Notes under the pieces: generated by a model | Database searches by the model: none | The model's input: the letters and a program-made list of their open reading frames with translations, nothing else | What the model was told of the DNA's origin: nothing | Origin: Saccopteryx bilineata | Taxonomy: Eukaryota > Chordata > Mammalia > Chiroptera > Emballonuridae | Assembly (NCBI RefSeq): GCF_036850765.1 | Contig: NC_089493.1 | Coordinates: forward strand, 127,354,239-127,418,238 | DNA length: 64,000 bases | Direction of reading: 5' to 3' | Program-made: the position numbers and the translations under genes | Part shown: piece after piece, positions 44,890 through 56,643 of the stretch | How the letters are laid out: each line of letters opens with the position of its first letter | How positions within the stretch are numbered: position 1 is the stretch's first letter

Positions 44890-45925
44890 TTAAATTTCTT
44901 TTGAATGCTGATGAAAAGGAGACGGCAAATCTTCTCCTGCAAACTTCTACCTTCTTTTATTTGATCCAACTAATAAAACTGTTTTGTCTTTTTCCAAATA
45001 GCTCCAGATATACGGAAAAGGTTTATATAGGCAGATGGGGGTCCTCAAACCCCTCAGCAAGATCTTCTGAGCATGGCTTTTAAGGTACCAAGAGGCAGAA
45101 AAAGCCCAATAGAGATCAGGGGAACTACCAGCTTTTAGGATATGCCCTTAAAGGCTCCAACACTCCAAAGGGGTCTCATAGGATGCCATCTGGGTTCTGC
45201 TTCAATAGTGAAAAGGAAGGTCATTGGCTAAAGCCTGCCAGGCTTACATGCCTTTGCTGTGAGGAAAAGCGACACTGGAAGGTAGGCTTCCCCCTCACTC
45301 CTCTAAAGGAGGGTTCAGTCTCTTCCAACCCTGCTCCAGCCACCTATGACCTAACCTTGCCCAGAAAGCTGGGGTTTGCCACTGAAGGCTGAAGGTGCCC
45401 AGGGCCGTCGGCCCCATCTACGACACTGTGGACGAGCCTAGGGTATTTCTTCCAAGAAGCAGGTAAACTGATCTCATTTGCACAAGGGCCACTTAACTAT
45501 GTCTTGCCTGAATAGTCAGGTTTTTTATTCTTCCCTCAAAGATCTCTGTTGTGGGTGTTGATAGTCCTATTTTCTGCTGCTTTGTTCAATATATAGTGTT
45601 TCCTTTATTCCTTCTACCTCATTGCCCCACTCATATTCCAGGCTGAGACCTACTCCTAATTTAGAGCTCTCTCTCCCTGTTTTGCCAACTTCTATTGTGA
45701 ATTTACCTTTGCCACCCAGCTAAGTGTATCCCAAGGTTCTCTTTACCACACCACAATTGCAGAGCTCCAGGGAAAAGCAACCTGTTCTCATCTCTCCAGG
45801 CAGAGGAGAACAGAAGCTCCATCTCCATACATGCTGCAGATGGCTTTTCCAGTCTACCTGAATCATTACCAGCTAGAAGCAGCAGTTATTGGGACTTGGA
45901 TGTGAGCTGCAAAGTATAGAATTGT
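44890..45925 (+). pseudogene. Retroviral gag (capsid end, nucleocapsid) and protease remnant
   Basis: In mixed frames: 'APDIRKRFI' near 45005, 'SMAFKV' near 45070, two decayed zinc knuckles ('CFNSEKEGHWLKPA' and 'CLCCEEKRHWKVGF', each missing Cys positions) at 45195-45290, then a protease-like segment to about 45660. From 45036 it is homologous to 32604-33280 of the provirus. Here gag sequence continues normally upstream of that point, so this copy keeps the ancestral order. Confidence 0.72.
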
Positions 45926-47235
45926 AACAACAATTCCAGTGCCATGAGGACTTTTCCTGGAAGTAGACTTTTTCTGGACTCCTGCTCCTTCTGATAGCTC
46001 CTAACGGACTGAACTGGGGCTAGGTTGCATTCGCAGGGATCTGGAATGGTGTTGGTGCCAACTTGGACTTGGTGAACATGTTAAGGACACTACTCTTATG
46101 GATTCTTGTTGTATTGGCCAAGAGTTTGCTTAAAGGCTTTAATCACAGTAAAAAAAATAATAAAATATACATATATATATATGACTGGATAAAGAAGATA
46201 TGGCACATATACACTATAATATACTACTCAGCTATAAGAAATGATGACATCGGATCATCTACAACAAAATGGTGGGATCTTGATAACATTATACGGAGTG
46301 AAATAAGTAAATCAGAAAAAAACAAGAACTGCATGATTCCATACACTGGTGGGACATAAAAACAAGACTAAGCAATATGGACAAGAGTATGGTGGTTATG
46401 GGGTGGAGGGAAGGAGGTAGAGGGGGAGGGGGAGGGGCACAAAGAAAACTAGATAGAAGGTGACGGAGGACAATCTGACTTTGGGTGATGGGTATGCAAC
46501 ATAATTGAATGACAAGATAACCTGGACATGTTTTCTTTGAATATATGTACCCTGATTTATTGATGTCACCCCATTAAAATAAAACTTTATGCATAAAAAA
46601 ATTTTTTTTAAAAACTGCCTCTGAAAAAAATCCAGATGTTGAACATTTTTAGTAAAATCTTTTTGTGTTATTTTTAATATTTTCAAACAACTAAAGGACA
46701 GTATGACAGATACGCCTTAACAATGGAAAATATAATATTAGTAAAGAAGTAGGAGTTACAAAAAGTATAAAAACTCTGGTGTGTATTGTCTAAAATTAAA
46801 AAGTGCTTAGAAGGGCTCAAATAATGACATGAGCAAGTAGAAAAATCAGCAAGTTTGAATGATCAATTAACATAATCCACAGTAAGGAAGGGGGGGAGTA
46901 AATGGAGTTTCAGAGACCTGTGGAACCACCATAAAACACTGTTGATGTAATGGGAACACCAGGAGAGGTTAGATCAAAAAGGACAGAATAAACATTTAAA
47001 GAATAGCCCAAAACTTCCCAAAATTCATTAATCTACACAACAAAGAAGTTTAACAAACTCCAAATATACAATAAATTTTAAAAGACCAGTACACCTAGAT
47101 AAATTATAATTAAACTGTTGAAACATAAAGAATAAATCTTAAAAGCAGTAAGAAACAACACATGCCAAACAAAGGATCCTCAATAAGAATACACCTAATT
47201 CTCAACAGAAACCATTACAGATAAAAGACAGTGGA

Positions 47236-47605
47236 GCCTGACCAGGCAGTAGCACAGTGGGTAGAGCATCAGACTGGGACCTGGAGGTCCCAGGTTCAAA
47301 AGCCCAAGGTTGCCGGCTTGAGCGTCATATTGCCGGCTTGAGCGTGGGATCACAGACATGACCCCATGGTCGCTGGCTTGACCCCAAAGGTCGCTGGCTT
47401 GAAGACCAAGGTCATCAGCTTGAGCACAAGGTCAATGGCCTGAGCAAGGGGTCACTTTCTCTGCTACTGTAGCCCACCAGTCAAGGCACATATGAGAAAG
47501 CAATCAATGAACAACTAAGGAGTGGCAACAAAGAACTGATGCTTCTCATCTCTCCCCCTTCCTGTCAGTCTGTCCCTCTCTGTTCCTCTCTCTGTCAAAA
47601 TAAAC
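47236..47605 (+). mobile_element. SINE-B
   Basis: Complete; left flank 'agacagtgga', right flank 'cccagtggaa' (partial TSD). Confidence 0.88.
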
Positions 47606-47702
47606 AAACAAACCCAGTGGAATTATATGTTCAAAGCACAGAGAATTAGGCAATTTGTAAACAAAAGAAAAAATCCAGATTAAAAAAAAAAGAAAAAAAA
47701 AA

Positions 47703-48070
47703 GGCCTGGACGGTTGGCTCAGTGATAGAGCATCAGCCCAGCATGTGGAAATCCCGGGTTTGACTTCTGGCCAGGCTACATAGGAGAAGCACCCATCTGC
47801 TTCTCCACCCTTCCCCCTCTCCTTTCTCTCTATCTCTCTCTTCCCCTCCCACAGCCAAGACTCCACTGGAGCAAAAGTCAACTAGGGCACTGAGGATAGC
47901 TCCATGGCCTCCTCTTCAGGCAACAGAATGGCTCCAGTTGCAACAGAGCAACAGCTCAGATGAGCAGAGCATCGCCCCCTGATGGGCTTGCCGGTGGATC
48001 CCGGTCTGGCACATTCAGGAGTCTCTCTGCCTCCCCACTTCTTACTTCAGAAAAAATTAAAAAAACAAAC
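47703..48070 (+). mobile_element. SINE-A
   Basis: Head 'ggcctggacggttggctcag', moderately diverged, A-rich tail. Confidence 0.88.
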
Positions 48071-48442
48071 AAACAAGAAAAAACTATTAAACTCTAATAA
48101 ACAAATTCAACAAAGCTGCAGGATACTAAAGCAATATACTACAATATCAATTATATTCTATATACTAGCAATGAACAAAATATTTTTTAATTTCATATAT
48201 AGTAGCATCAAAAATCAAAAATACGTAGGAATGATTTAACAAAAAGATGCAAGACCTGTACACTAAAAATATAAATACTGTTTTAAGAAATTAAAGAATA
48301 CCTATACAAATGAAAAGACATTTTGTATTCATGGATTAAAACACTTAATATTATTGAGATCTACAGTTTTAATACAGTCCCTCCAAAAATTTAAGCTATC
48401 ATTTTCTAAGAAATTGACAAGCCAATCTAAAATAACATGGAG

Positions 48443-48635
48443 GCCCTGGTGGGGTGGCTCAGTCGATCAAGTGTCATTCTGGCATTCCAGAATCCCGGGG
48501 TCAACCCCAAGTCAGGGCTGCAGGAGAAGTAATCAATGAATACACAACTAAAATAGAAGAACTAAGTGGAACAAGTTGATGCTTCTCTCTTTTTCTATCT
48601 TTCGCTCTCTCATCAATGAAAAACTGTTTAAAAAA
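48443..48635 (+). mobile_element. Older tRNA-derived SINE
   Basis: 'aggccctggtggggtggctc' head; CT-rich then 'catcaatgaaaaactg'. Confidence 0.7.
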
Positions 48636-48821
48636 TGAAAATAATATGAAAAGTCAAGGGACTCAAAATGCCCAAAGCAATCTTGAGGAAGAAGAAATTT
48701 GTAGAATTCATACTTCCTGATTTTAAAAATTACTACAAAGCTATACTACTCAAGACCAGTATAAGTACATAGATACACATATAGATCAATGAGTTAAAAC
48801 TGAGATTAAGAAATGAACCCT

Positions 48822-49085
48822 GAACCTGGTCCCGGGAGTTAGGTCTTTGCGTCTCTGTTGTCCTCACCCCCGGTAGGACTTGTCCACAAATTTCCCTTTA
48901 ATCATCTGGAGCTCTAAAATTTCATCATTATATTCTCTCATCTTTTGCCCTCTGGCTCATCCTTTGTCTATGGAAACCCTGCTTTCCAAAAGATCCAAAC
49001 AGAGGGAGGAAGTTGGAAGCCTGAGGTAAAGTGTTTCCATGGTGCTGAAATAATGTAATTACTTTATAATCAAGAAACCTATTGG
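48822..49085 (+). other. 5' leader upstream of L1 5' UTR
   Basis: Unlike the rest of the L1: begins 'gaacctggtcccgggagtta', contains 'cacccccggtaggacttgtc', and ends before 'ggggagacctgaagatggcg'. It lies inside the TSD, so it was inserted with the L1. It is either part of this L1's promoter region or a 5' transduction. Confidence 0.6.
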
Positions 49086-50218
49086 GGAGACCTGAAGATG
49101 GCGGCGGTGTAGGCAGATGCACAGACTCCCAGCTCACACTACCGAACTGGATTATAAACTAATTTATGAACAATCAGCATGAAAAACCACATCTGGACTA
49201 CAAGAACAGCTCTCAAAAACCAAGGAGCAAAGAAGAAGCCACAACAAACCTGGTAGAGAGCACCTGAATCTCCCCTGCTTACAGGAACAGGGGGGGGGAG
49301 GTGAGGCTGGGCTCTCACTCCTAGGAAAAGAGCATTAAATACTACTCACAGCCACTTGCCTGGCGACCAGGGAATGAGGTGTGTTGAAAGGGCCCCTTGA
49401 TTTCCAAAAAGAAAGGGGAGAGAGAGAGACAGATGATGAGGGGGACAGAAATGCAGAGAACAACCTGAAAAGCTGACTCATTCAGTACTGGAGGCAGCCA
49501 TAACTGGGGAAGGGGTTGATCCTTCCACAAAGCAAAATACAAAAGTACTTCCAGGTCACAGAGATACAGACATCTCTCCAGCTCCAATCAGCGCAACAAG
49601 ACACAGCTGAAAAGAAGAAGTGGGGAGGAGGAGCAGTAACTCAGGTCTCCATGGAGATCTGAGATACACCTCCCCCTACTGAAACTGAGAAAACAACCCA
49701 CACCCAGAGAGAATAACTGGCAGAAGAGGACTTCAGAGCCTCAGGTCACACCCACCCATTCCTGGATACAGTTTCAAATAAGCCCCCTGCTGAGATCAGT
49801 ACACAAGACAATCACCTGTTAAGAAAACAAACAAATCAAGACTTCAAGGCACCCCAAATCCAAAAGTGGATTACAAATAATAGCTGATGCCAACCCATGA
49901 AGACCTAGAAATTACACAATTGAAAACTGGAGGCAGACAACACCAAGCCTAGACTCAACCAGCTCTACAAACAAAACACCCAAATACACAGACATAATGA
50001 GAAGACAAAAAAGTGCAATCCAAATGAAACCACAAGAGAAACTTCCAGGAAATGAACTGAGTGATATGGAAATAACCAAACTTCCTGATGCGGAGTTCAA
50101 AATAATGATTGTAAGGATGCTTAGGGACCTTAGAACAACAATGGATGGTCATTACAAACACCTAAATGAAGAAATAGCAAGTATAAAAAAAGATATTGAA
50201 ATATTAAAAAATAATCAG

Positions 50219-50607
50219 ACCCTGGCCAGTTGGCTCAGCAGTAGAGTGTCAGCCTGGCATGCGGGGGACCCGGGTTCGATTCCCGGCCAGGGCACATAGG
50301 AGAAGCGCCCATTTGCTTCTCCACCCACACCTCCTCCTTCCTCCCTGTCTCTCTCTTCCCCTCCCGCAGCCAAGGCTCTATTGGAGCAAAGATAGCCCGG
50401 GCGCTGGAGATGGCTCCTTGGCCTCTGCCCCAGGCGCTAGAGTGGCTCTGGTTGCGACAGAGTGACTCCCCGGAGGGGCAGAGCATTGCCCCCTGGTGGG
50501 CAGAGCGTCGCCCCTGGTGGGCATGCCGGCTGGATCCCGGTCGGGCGCATGCGGGAGTCTGTCTGACTGTCTCTCCCCGTTTCCAGCTTCAAAAAAATAC
50601 AAAAAAA
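50219..50607 (+). mobile_element. SINE-A nested in L1 ORF1
   Basis: Left flank 'aaaaataatcag' and right flank 'aaaaaaaatcag' (ending 50619). CpG-rich young copy. Confidence 0.93.
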
Positions 50608-51067
50608 AAAAAAAATCAGTCGGAGATGACAAATACAATATCAGAAACTAAGACCACAATGGAAGGAATTAAAAAGAGGATGGATGCAGCTGAGGATCGA
50701 CTCAGCGAGTTGGAGGACAAGTTGAATTAAGGCATGAAAGCAGAGAAAAAAAAAGAAAAGAGACTCAAAAACTCTGAGGAAACTCTTAGAGAGCTCTGTG
50801 ACAACATGAAGAGAAATAACATCTGCATTATAGGGGTTCCTGAAAAAGAGGAGAAAGATAGAGACTTTGTTCAATCATATCATAGCTGAAAACTTCCCTA
50901 AATTAATGCAGGAGAAACTCTCACAAGTTCAAGAAGCGCAGAGAACCATTAAAGAGAAACCCAAAGAAACCTACACCAAGACACATCATAATTAAAATAC
51001 CAAAGCTAAAAAAAAAACAAAAAAACAAAGCTAAGTGATAAAGAGAAAATATTAAAAACTGCTAGGA

Positions 51068-51455
51068 GCCCTGGCCGGTTCGCTCAGCGGTAGAGCGTCG
51101 GCCTAGCGTGCGGAGGACAAGGGTTCGATTCCGGCCAGAGCACACAAGAGAAGCGCCCATTTGCTTCTCCACCCCTCCGCCGTGCTTTCCTCTCTGTCTC
51201 TCTCTTCTCCTCCCGCAGCTGAGGCTCCATTGGAGCAAAGATGGCCCGGGTGCTGGGGATGGCTCTGTGGCCTCTGCCTCAGGCGCTAGAGTGGCTCTGG
51301 TCGCAACATGGCGACACCCAGGATGGGCAGAGCATCGCCCCCTGGTGGGCACAGCATCGCCCCTGGTGGGCGTGCTGGGTGGATCCCGGTCGGGCGCATG
51401 CGGGAGTCTGTCTGACTGTCTCTGTTTCCAGCTTCAGAAAAATGAAAAAAATAAA
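51068..51455 (+). mobile_element. SINE-A nested in L1 ORF1
   Basis: TSD AAAAACTGCTAGGA (51054-51067; about 51456-51469). Confidence 0.95.
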
Positions 51456-53944
51456 AAAAACTGCTAGGAAAAAAAAGGCTATCACCTACAAAGGAGCCCC
51501 CATAAGGATGACATCAGACTTCTCAACAGAAACACTTGAGGCCAGAAGGGAATGGCAAGAAATATTCAAAGTAATGCAGAACAAATACCTACAACCAAGA
51601 CTACTTTATCCAGCAAGGCTATCACTTAAAATTGAAGGAGAAATAAAAAGTTTCCCAGACAAAAAAAAACACTCAAGAAATTCATTACAACCAAACCAAT
51701 GCTGCAGGAAATGTTAGGGGGAATGGTGTAAACAGATCAAAGAAGGAAAAGAATATAGCAAAAGAGGAATACAGCTTTAAATAATAAAATGGCAATAAAC
51801 AACTACATATCAATAATAACCTTAAATGTGAATGGATTAAATGATACAATCAAAAGACATAGGGTAGCTGCATGGATAAGAAAACAGGACCCATACATAT
51901 GCTGTCTGCAAGAGACACACCTTAAAACAAAAGACGCACATAGACTGAAGGTAAAAGGATGGAAAAAAACATTTCATGCAAATGGAAATGAAATAAAAGC
52001 TGGGGTAGCAATACTTATATCAGACAAAATGGACTTTAAAACAAAGAATATAGTAAGAGATAAAGAAGGCCACTACATAATGATAAAGGGAGCAATCCAA
52101 CAGGAAGATATAACTATTATAAATATTTACGCACCTAATAAAGCAGCACCTAAATATATAAAGCAGACTTTGATGGATATAAAGAGCGAGATCAACAGCA
52201 ATACTATAATAGTAGGGGATTTCAATACCCCACTAACATCACTAGATAGATCCTCAAGGAAGAAAATTAACAAAGAAACAGCAGACTTAAAGCACACACT
52301 ACATCAACTCGATTTAATAGATATCTTCAGAACCTTTCACCCTAAAGCAGCAGAATATACATTCTTTTCAAGTGCTCATGGTACATTCTCTAGAATAGAC
52401 CACATGTTAGGGCACAAAAGCAGTCTCAACAAATTTAAGAAGATTGAAATCATATCAAGCACTTTCTCTGATCACAATGGCATTAAACTAGAAATCAACC
52501 ACAACAGAAAAGCTCAAAAATTCTCAAATACATATAAACTAAATAGCAGGTGGTTAAATAACGAATGGATTAAGAATGAGATCAAAGAAGAAATAAAAAA
52601 CTTCCTAGAAACGAATGATAATGAGCATACAACAACTCAAAATTAATGGGACACAGCGAAAGCAGTACTGAGAGGGAAGTTCATAGCACTACAGGCACAC
52701 TTTAAGAAGCTAGAAAAAGCTCAAATAAACAACTTAACCCCCCATCTAAAAGAACTAGAAAAAGAACAGCAAGTAAAGCCCAAATGCAGTAGAAGGAAGG
52801 AAATAATAAAGATCAGAGCAAAAATAAATTACATAGAGACTAAAGAAACAATAGAGAGGATCAATAAAACTAGGACCTGGTTCTTTGAAAAGGTAAACAA
52901 GATTGATGAACCTTTAACTAGACTCACCAAGGAAAAAAGATAGAGGACTCAAATAAAATTAGAAATGAGAGTGGAGAAATAACAACTGACACAACAGAAA
53001 TACAAAATATTGTAAGAAAATACTATGAAGAACTGTATGCCAAAAAACTAGACAACCTGATGAAATGGACAAATTCCTTGAAACATACAATCTTCCAAAA
53101 ATCAATCTGGAAGAATCAGAAAACATAAACAGACCAATTACAACAAATGAGATTGAAACAGTTATCAAAAAATTCCCCAAAAAGAAAAGTCCTGGGCCTG
53201 ATGGCTTCACAACTGAATTCTACCAAATATTCAAAGAAGAACTAACTCCTATCCTTCTCAAGCTATTTCAAAAAATTCAAGAGGAAGGAAGACTTCCAAA
53301 CTCCTTTTATGAGGTGAGCATAATTCTGATTCCAAAACCGGGCAAAGACAACACAAAGAAAGAAAATTATAGGCCAATATGCCTGATGAATATAGATGCT
53401 AAAATCCTCAACAAAATATTAGTAAACCGGATCCAACAATATATGGAAAAAATCATACACCATGATCAAGTGGGATTTATTCTGGGGAGGCAAGGCTAGT
53501 ATGATATTTGCAAATCAATCAATGTGATTCATCACATAAACAAAAGGAAGGAGAAAAACCACATGATAATTTCTATAGATGCAGAAAAATCATTCGATAA
53601 AATCCAGCACCCATTCATGATCAAAACTCTCAGCAAAATGGGAATACAGGGAACATACCTCAACATGAAAAAAGCCATCTATGACAAACCCACAGCCAAC
53701 ATCATACTCAATGGGCAAAAATTAAAAGAAATTCCCTTAAGATCAGGAACAAGGTAGGAGTGCCCCCTTTCACCACTCTTATTCAACATAGTCCTGGAAG
53801 TCCTAGCCACAGCAATCAGACAAGAGGACGAAATAAAAGGCATTCAAGATGGAAAAGAAAAAGTAAAGCTATCATTATTTGCAGATGATATGATACTGTA
53901 TATAGAAAACCCTAAAGTCTCAGTCAAAAAACTACTGGACCTGG

Positions 53945-54194
53945 CCTGGCCTGAGGTGGCGCACTGGATAAAGCATTGACCTGGAAATGCTGAGGTTGCT
54001 GGTTCGAAACCCTGGGCTTGCCTGGTCAAGGCACATATGGGAGTTGATGCTTCCAGCTCCTCCCCCCTTCTCTCTCTCTGTCTCTTCTCTCTCTCTCTGT
54101 GTCTCTCTCTCTCCTCTCTAAAATGAATAAATAAAAAATTTAAAAAAAAAAAGTTTTTAAAAAAATAAAATAAAATAAAATAATAAAAAATTAA
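53945..54194 (+). mobile_element. SINE-C nested in L1 ORF2
   Basis: 19-bp TSD AAAAAACTACTGGACCTGG (53926-53944; about 54194-54212), just past the RT FADD motif. Confidence 0.95.
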
Positions 54195-54935
54195 AAAAAC
54201 TACTGGACCTGGTAAATGAATTCAGCAAGGTGGCAGGATATAAAATTAATACTCAGAAATCAGAGGCATTTTTATACACCAACAATGAACAGTCAGAAAG
54301 AGAAATTAAGGAAACAATCCCCTTCACTATTACAACCAAAAAAATAAAGTACCTAGGAGTACATTTAACCAAGGAGACTAAAGACTTGTACTCGGAAAAT
54401 TATAAAACATTGATAAAAGAAGTAAAGGAAGATACAAACAAGTGGAGGCATATACCATGCTCATGGTTAGGAAGAATAAACATCTCTAAAATGTCTATAT
54501 TACCCAAAGCAATTTATAAATTCAATGCAATACCAATTAAAATACCAATGACATACTTTAAAGATATAGATCACATATTCCAAAAATTTATATGGAACCA
54601 AAAGAGAACACGAATAGCCTCAGCAATCTTAAAAAAGAAGAATAAAGGGGGAGGTATCACACTTCCTGATATCAAGCTATACTACAAGGCCATTGTACTC
54701 AAAACAGCCTGGTACTGGCATAAGAACAGGCACATAGATCAATGGAACAGAACAAAGAACCCAGAAATAAACCCAAGCTCTATGCACAACTGATATTTGA
54801 CAAAGGACGTAAAGGCATACAATGGAGTAAAGACAGCCTCTTTAATAAATAGTGTTGGGGAAAGTGGACAGCAACCAAAAATAAAATGAAACTAGACCAC
54901 CAACTTACACCATTCACAAAAATAAACCAAAATGG

Positions 54936-55335
54936 GGCCCTGGCCAGTTAGCTCAGTGGTAGAGCGTCGGCCTGGTATGCGGGGGTCCCGGTTTCAATTC
55001 CCGGCCAGGGAACACAGGAGAAACGCCCATCTGCTTCTCCACCCCTCCCCCTCTCCTTCCTCTGTCTCTCTCTTCCCCTCCCACAGCCAAGGCTCCACTG
55101 GAGCAAAGATGGCCTGGGCGCTCGGGATGGCTCCTTGGCCTCTGCCCCAGGCGCTAGAGTGGCTCTGGTCGCGGCAGAGCAACGCCCCGGAGGGGCAGAG
55201 CATCGCCCCCTGGTGGGCAGAGCGTCGCCCCTGGTGGGCATGCCGGGTGGATCCCGGTCGGGCGCATGCGGGAGTCTGTCTGACTGTCTCTCCCTGTTTC
55301 CAGCTTCAGAAAAATACAAAAAAAAAAACAAAAAA
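54936..55335 (+). mobile_element. SINE-A at an L1 deletion junction
   Basis: Complete SINE-A, but left flank ('aaataaaccaaaatgg') and right flank ('ccaacaatgagatatcac') do not repeat. ORF2 text on the two sides is separated in an intact L1 by roughly 0.5 kb. Confidence 0.88.
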
Positions 55336-55883
55336 AAAACCAACAATGAGATATCACCTCACACCAGTCAAAATGGCGCTCATCAACAAAACAACAGAGT
55401 AAGTGCTGGCGAGGATGTGGATAAAAGGGAACCCTCCTACACTGCTGGTGGGAATGCAGACTGGTGCAGCCTCTGTGGTAAAAAGTATGGAGATTCCTCA
55501 AAAAATTGAAAATCGAACTGCCTTTTGACCCAGCTATCCCACTTTTAGGAATATACCCCAAGAACACCATAGAACAGTTCTAGAAGGAGAAATGCACCCC
55601 CATGTTTATAGCAGCATTGTTCACAATAGCGAAGATCTGGAAACAGCCCAAGTGTCTGTCAGAGGATGAGTGGATTAAAAAGCTTTGCTACATATATGCT
55701 ATGGAATACTACTCAGCCATAAAAAATGATGACATCGGATCATTTACAATAACATGGATGAACCTTGATAACATTATATGGAGTGAAATAAGTAAATTAG
55801 AAAAAACTAAGAACTATATGAACTCATACATAGATGGGACATAAAATTGAGACTCAGAGACATGGACAAGAATATGATGGTAA

Positions 55884-55951
55884 CGGGGTGGGTGGAGGGG
55901 AGGGGAGGGGGCAAGGAAGGAGAGGGCGGGGGTAGGGGTAGGGGAGGGGCA
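55884..55951 (+). repeat. G-rich tract of L1 3' UTR
   Basis: Many G-runs of three or more ('ggggaggggagggggc', 'gggggtaggggtagggg'), a strong potential G-quadruplex. Counterparts lie at 46400-46438, 61299-61328 and 7659-7726. Confidence 0.75.
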
Positions 55952-56038
55952 CATAGAAAACCATATAGAAGGTGACGGAAGACAATTTGACTTTGGGTGA
56001 GGGGTATGCAGCATAATCAAATGTCAAAATAATCTGGA

Positions 56039-56153
56039 GCCTGACCTGTGGTGGCGCAGTGGATAAAGCATCAACCTGGAAACAATGAGGTTGCCAGTTC
56101 AAAACCCTGGGCTTGCCTAGTCAAGGCACATATGGGAGTTGATGCTTCCTGCT

Positions 56154-56197
<44 letters not shown>

Positions 56198-56242
56198 ATA
56201 TATATATATATATAATGAATAAATAAAATCTTTTAAAAAAAT
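56039..56242 (+). mobile_element. SINE-C nested in L1 3' UTR
   Basis: Flanks share 'aaataatctggag'. Contains CT and TA microsatellites (56160-56213). Confidence 0.92.
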
Positions 56243-56335
56243 AAATAATCTGGAGATATTTTCTCGGAAAATATGTACCCTGATTTATCAATGTCACTGC
56301 ACTAAAATTAATAAAAATAAGATTAAAAAAAAGAA

Positions 56336-56510
56336 ATGTATTTTAATGCTGTTACGGACATCTAGAGCAATGAAAACTTTTAATCTCAGATATTCCCTAG
56401 ATAAACTACTATGAAGCATCATCTGCATTTGTTATTAATTTTCTCTTCATAATCTTTGGTATCATTTCCCTATAATAAATTATATTTAGCATTTATTTGA
56501 TTAAAAAAAA
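56336..56510 (+). other. Candidate L1 3' transduction
   Basis: About 175 bp between the L1's own A-rich tail and a second A-run (56502-56512), inside the TSD. It contains AATAAA near 56475 and is not L1. This is the layout expected when L1 transcription reads through to a downstream poly-A signal. Confidence 0.75.
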
Positions 56511-56550
56511 AAGAAATGAACCCTTGCATTTTAATGGTCAATCAAGTTTC

Positions 56551-56606
56551 TTGTTTTTTTTTAATATTTTAATTAATTATTTTTATTTATTCATTTAGAG
56601 AGAGGG

Positions 56607-56643
<37 letters not shown>

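Larger units (their letters stand above)
44208..46611 (+). mobile_element. Composite retroviral gag-pro plus L1 3'-end insertion, copy 1
   Basis: 2.4 kb bounded by AAACTGCCCCTGAA (44194-44207) and AAACTGCCTCTGAA (46612-46625), 13 of 14 matching, inside an older L1. The order is: unknown leader; later SINE-A (44424-44805); gag and protease remnants (about 44890-45925); a further module (46005-46150, 'gactgaactggggctaggtt'); an A/TA-rich linker; and an L1 3' end from 'gactggataaagaagatatg' (46184) to an A-rich tail. Pol (RT) and env are absent. The L1-type TSD and tail indicate mobilisation by L1 machinery. Confidence 0.78.
46612..48821 (+). mobile_element. Old L1 ORF1-ORF2 region, host of several insertions
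   Basis: Continues from 43954-44207. Degraded ORF1/inter-ORF sequence (46626-47235, 47606-47702) then ORF2 thumb region (48071-48442 and 48636-48821). The older L1 resumes at 56525 after the young L1. Confidence 0.6.
49997..51720 (+). pseudogene. L1 ORF1 (RNA-binding chaperone), interrupted
   Basis: Starts 'MRRQKSAIQMKPQEKL', the L1 ORF1 N-terminus. Coiled-coil (to about 50730), RRM ('NNICIIGVPEKEEK', about 50818-50860) and C-terminal domain ('MTSDFSTETLEARREWQEIF', near 51508) are all visible. Two SINE-A insertions, a stop at 50728 and frameshifts break it. ORF1p normally trimerises and coats L1 RNA. Confidence 0.88.
51789..55845 (+). pseudogene. L1 ORF2 (endonuclease-reverse transcriptase), interrupted and partly deleted
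   Basis: The endonuclease (51789-52500) is nearly intact: 'LNVNGLND', 'CLQETHLK', 'GDFNTPL' and the catalytic 'SDHNGIKLEI'. The frame stops at 52647. RT pieces follow: '[15 protein letters not shown]' (53569), '[14 protein letters not shown]' with both catalytic Asp (53876-53917). A SINE-C (53945-54194) and a SINE-A at a deletion (54936-55335) split it. The C-terminal end ('MEYYSAIKNDDIGSF', 55699) is present. Stops at 53499 and 53755 add to the damage. Confidence 0.92.
48822..56510 (+). mobile_element. Young near-full-length L1 with extra 5' and 3' sequence
   Basis: Flanked by a perfect 14-bp TSD AAGAAATGAACCCT (48808-48821; 56511-56524). It contains a 5' leader (48822-49085), a 5' UTR ('gaagatggcggcggtgtagg' near 49094), ORF1, ORF2, a G-rich 3' UTR, a first A-rich tail near 56315-56335 and about 175 bp of further sequence with its own poly-A. 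Five SINEs interrupt it (50219, 51068, 53945, 54936, 56039). It is antisense to MYO9A and cannot be mobile now. Confidence 0.9.

Noticed and set aside
51789..52646. 285-codon frame as an active endonuclease gene
   Set aside because: It is the L1 ORF2 endonuclease, but it stops at 52647 and the rest of ORF2 is interrupted, so it is a dead L1 copy.
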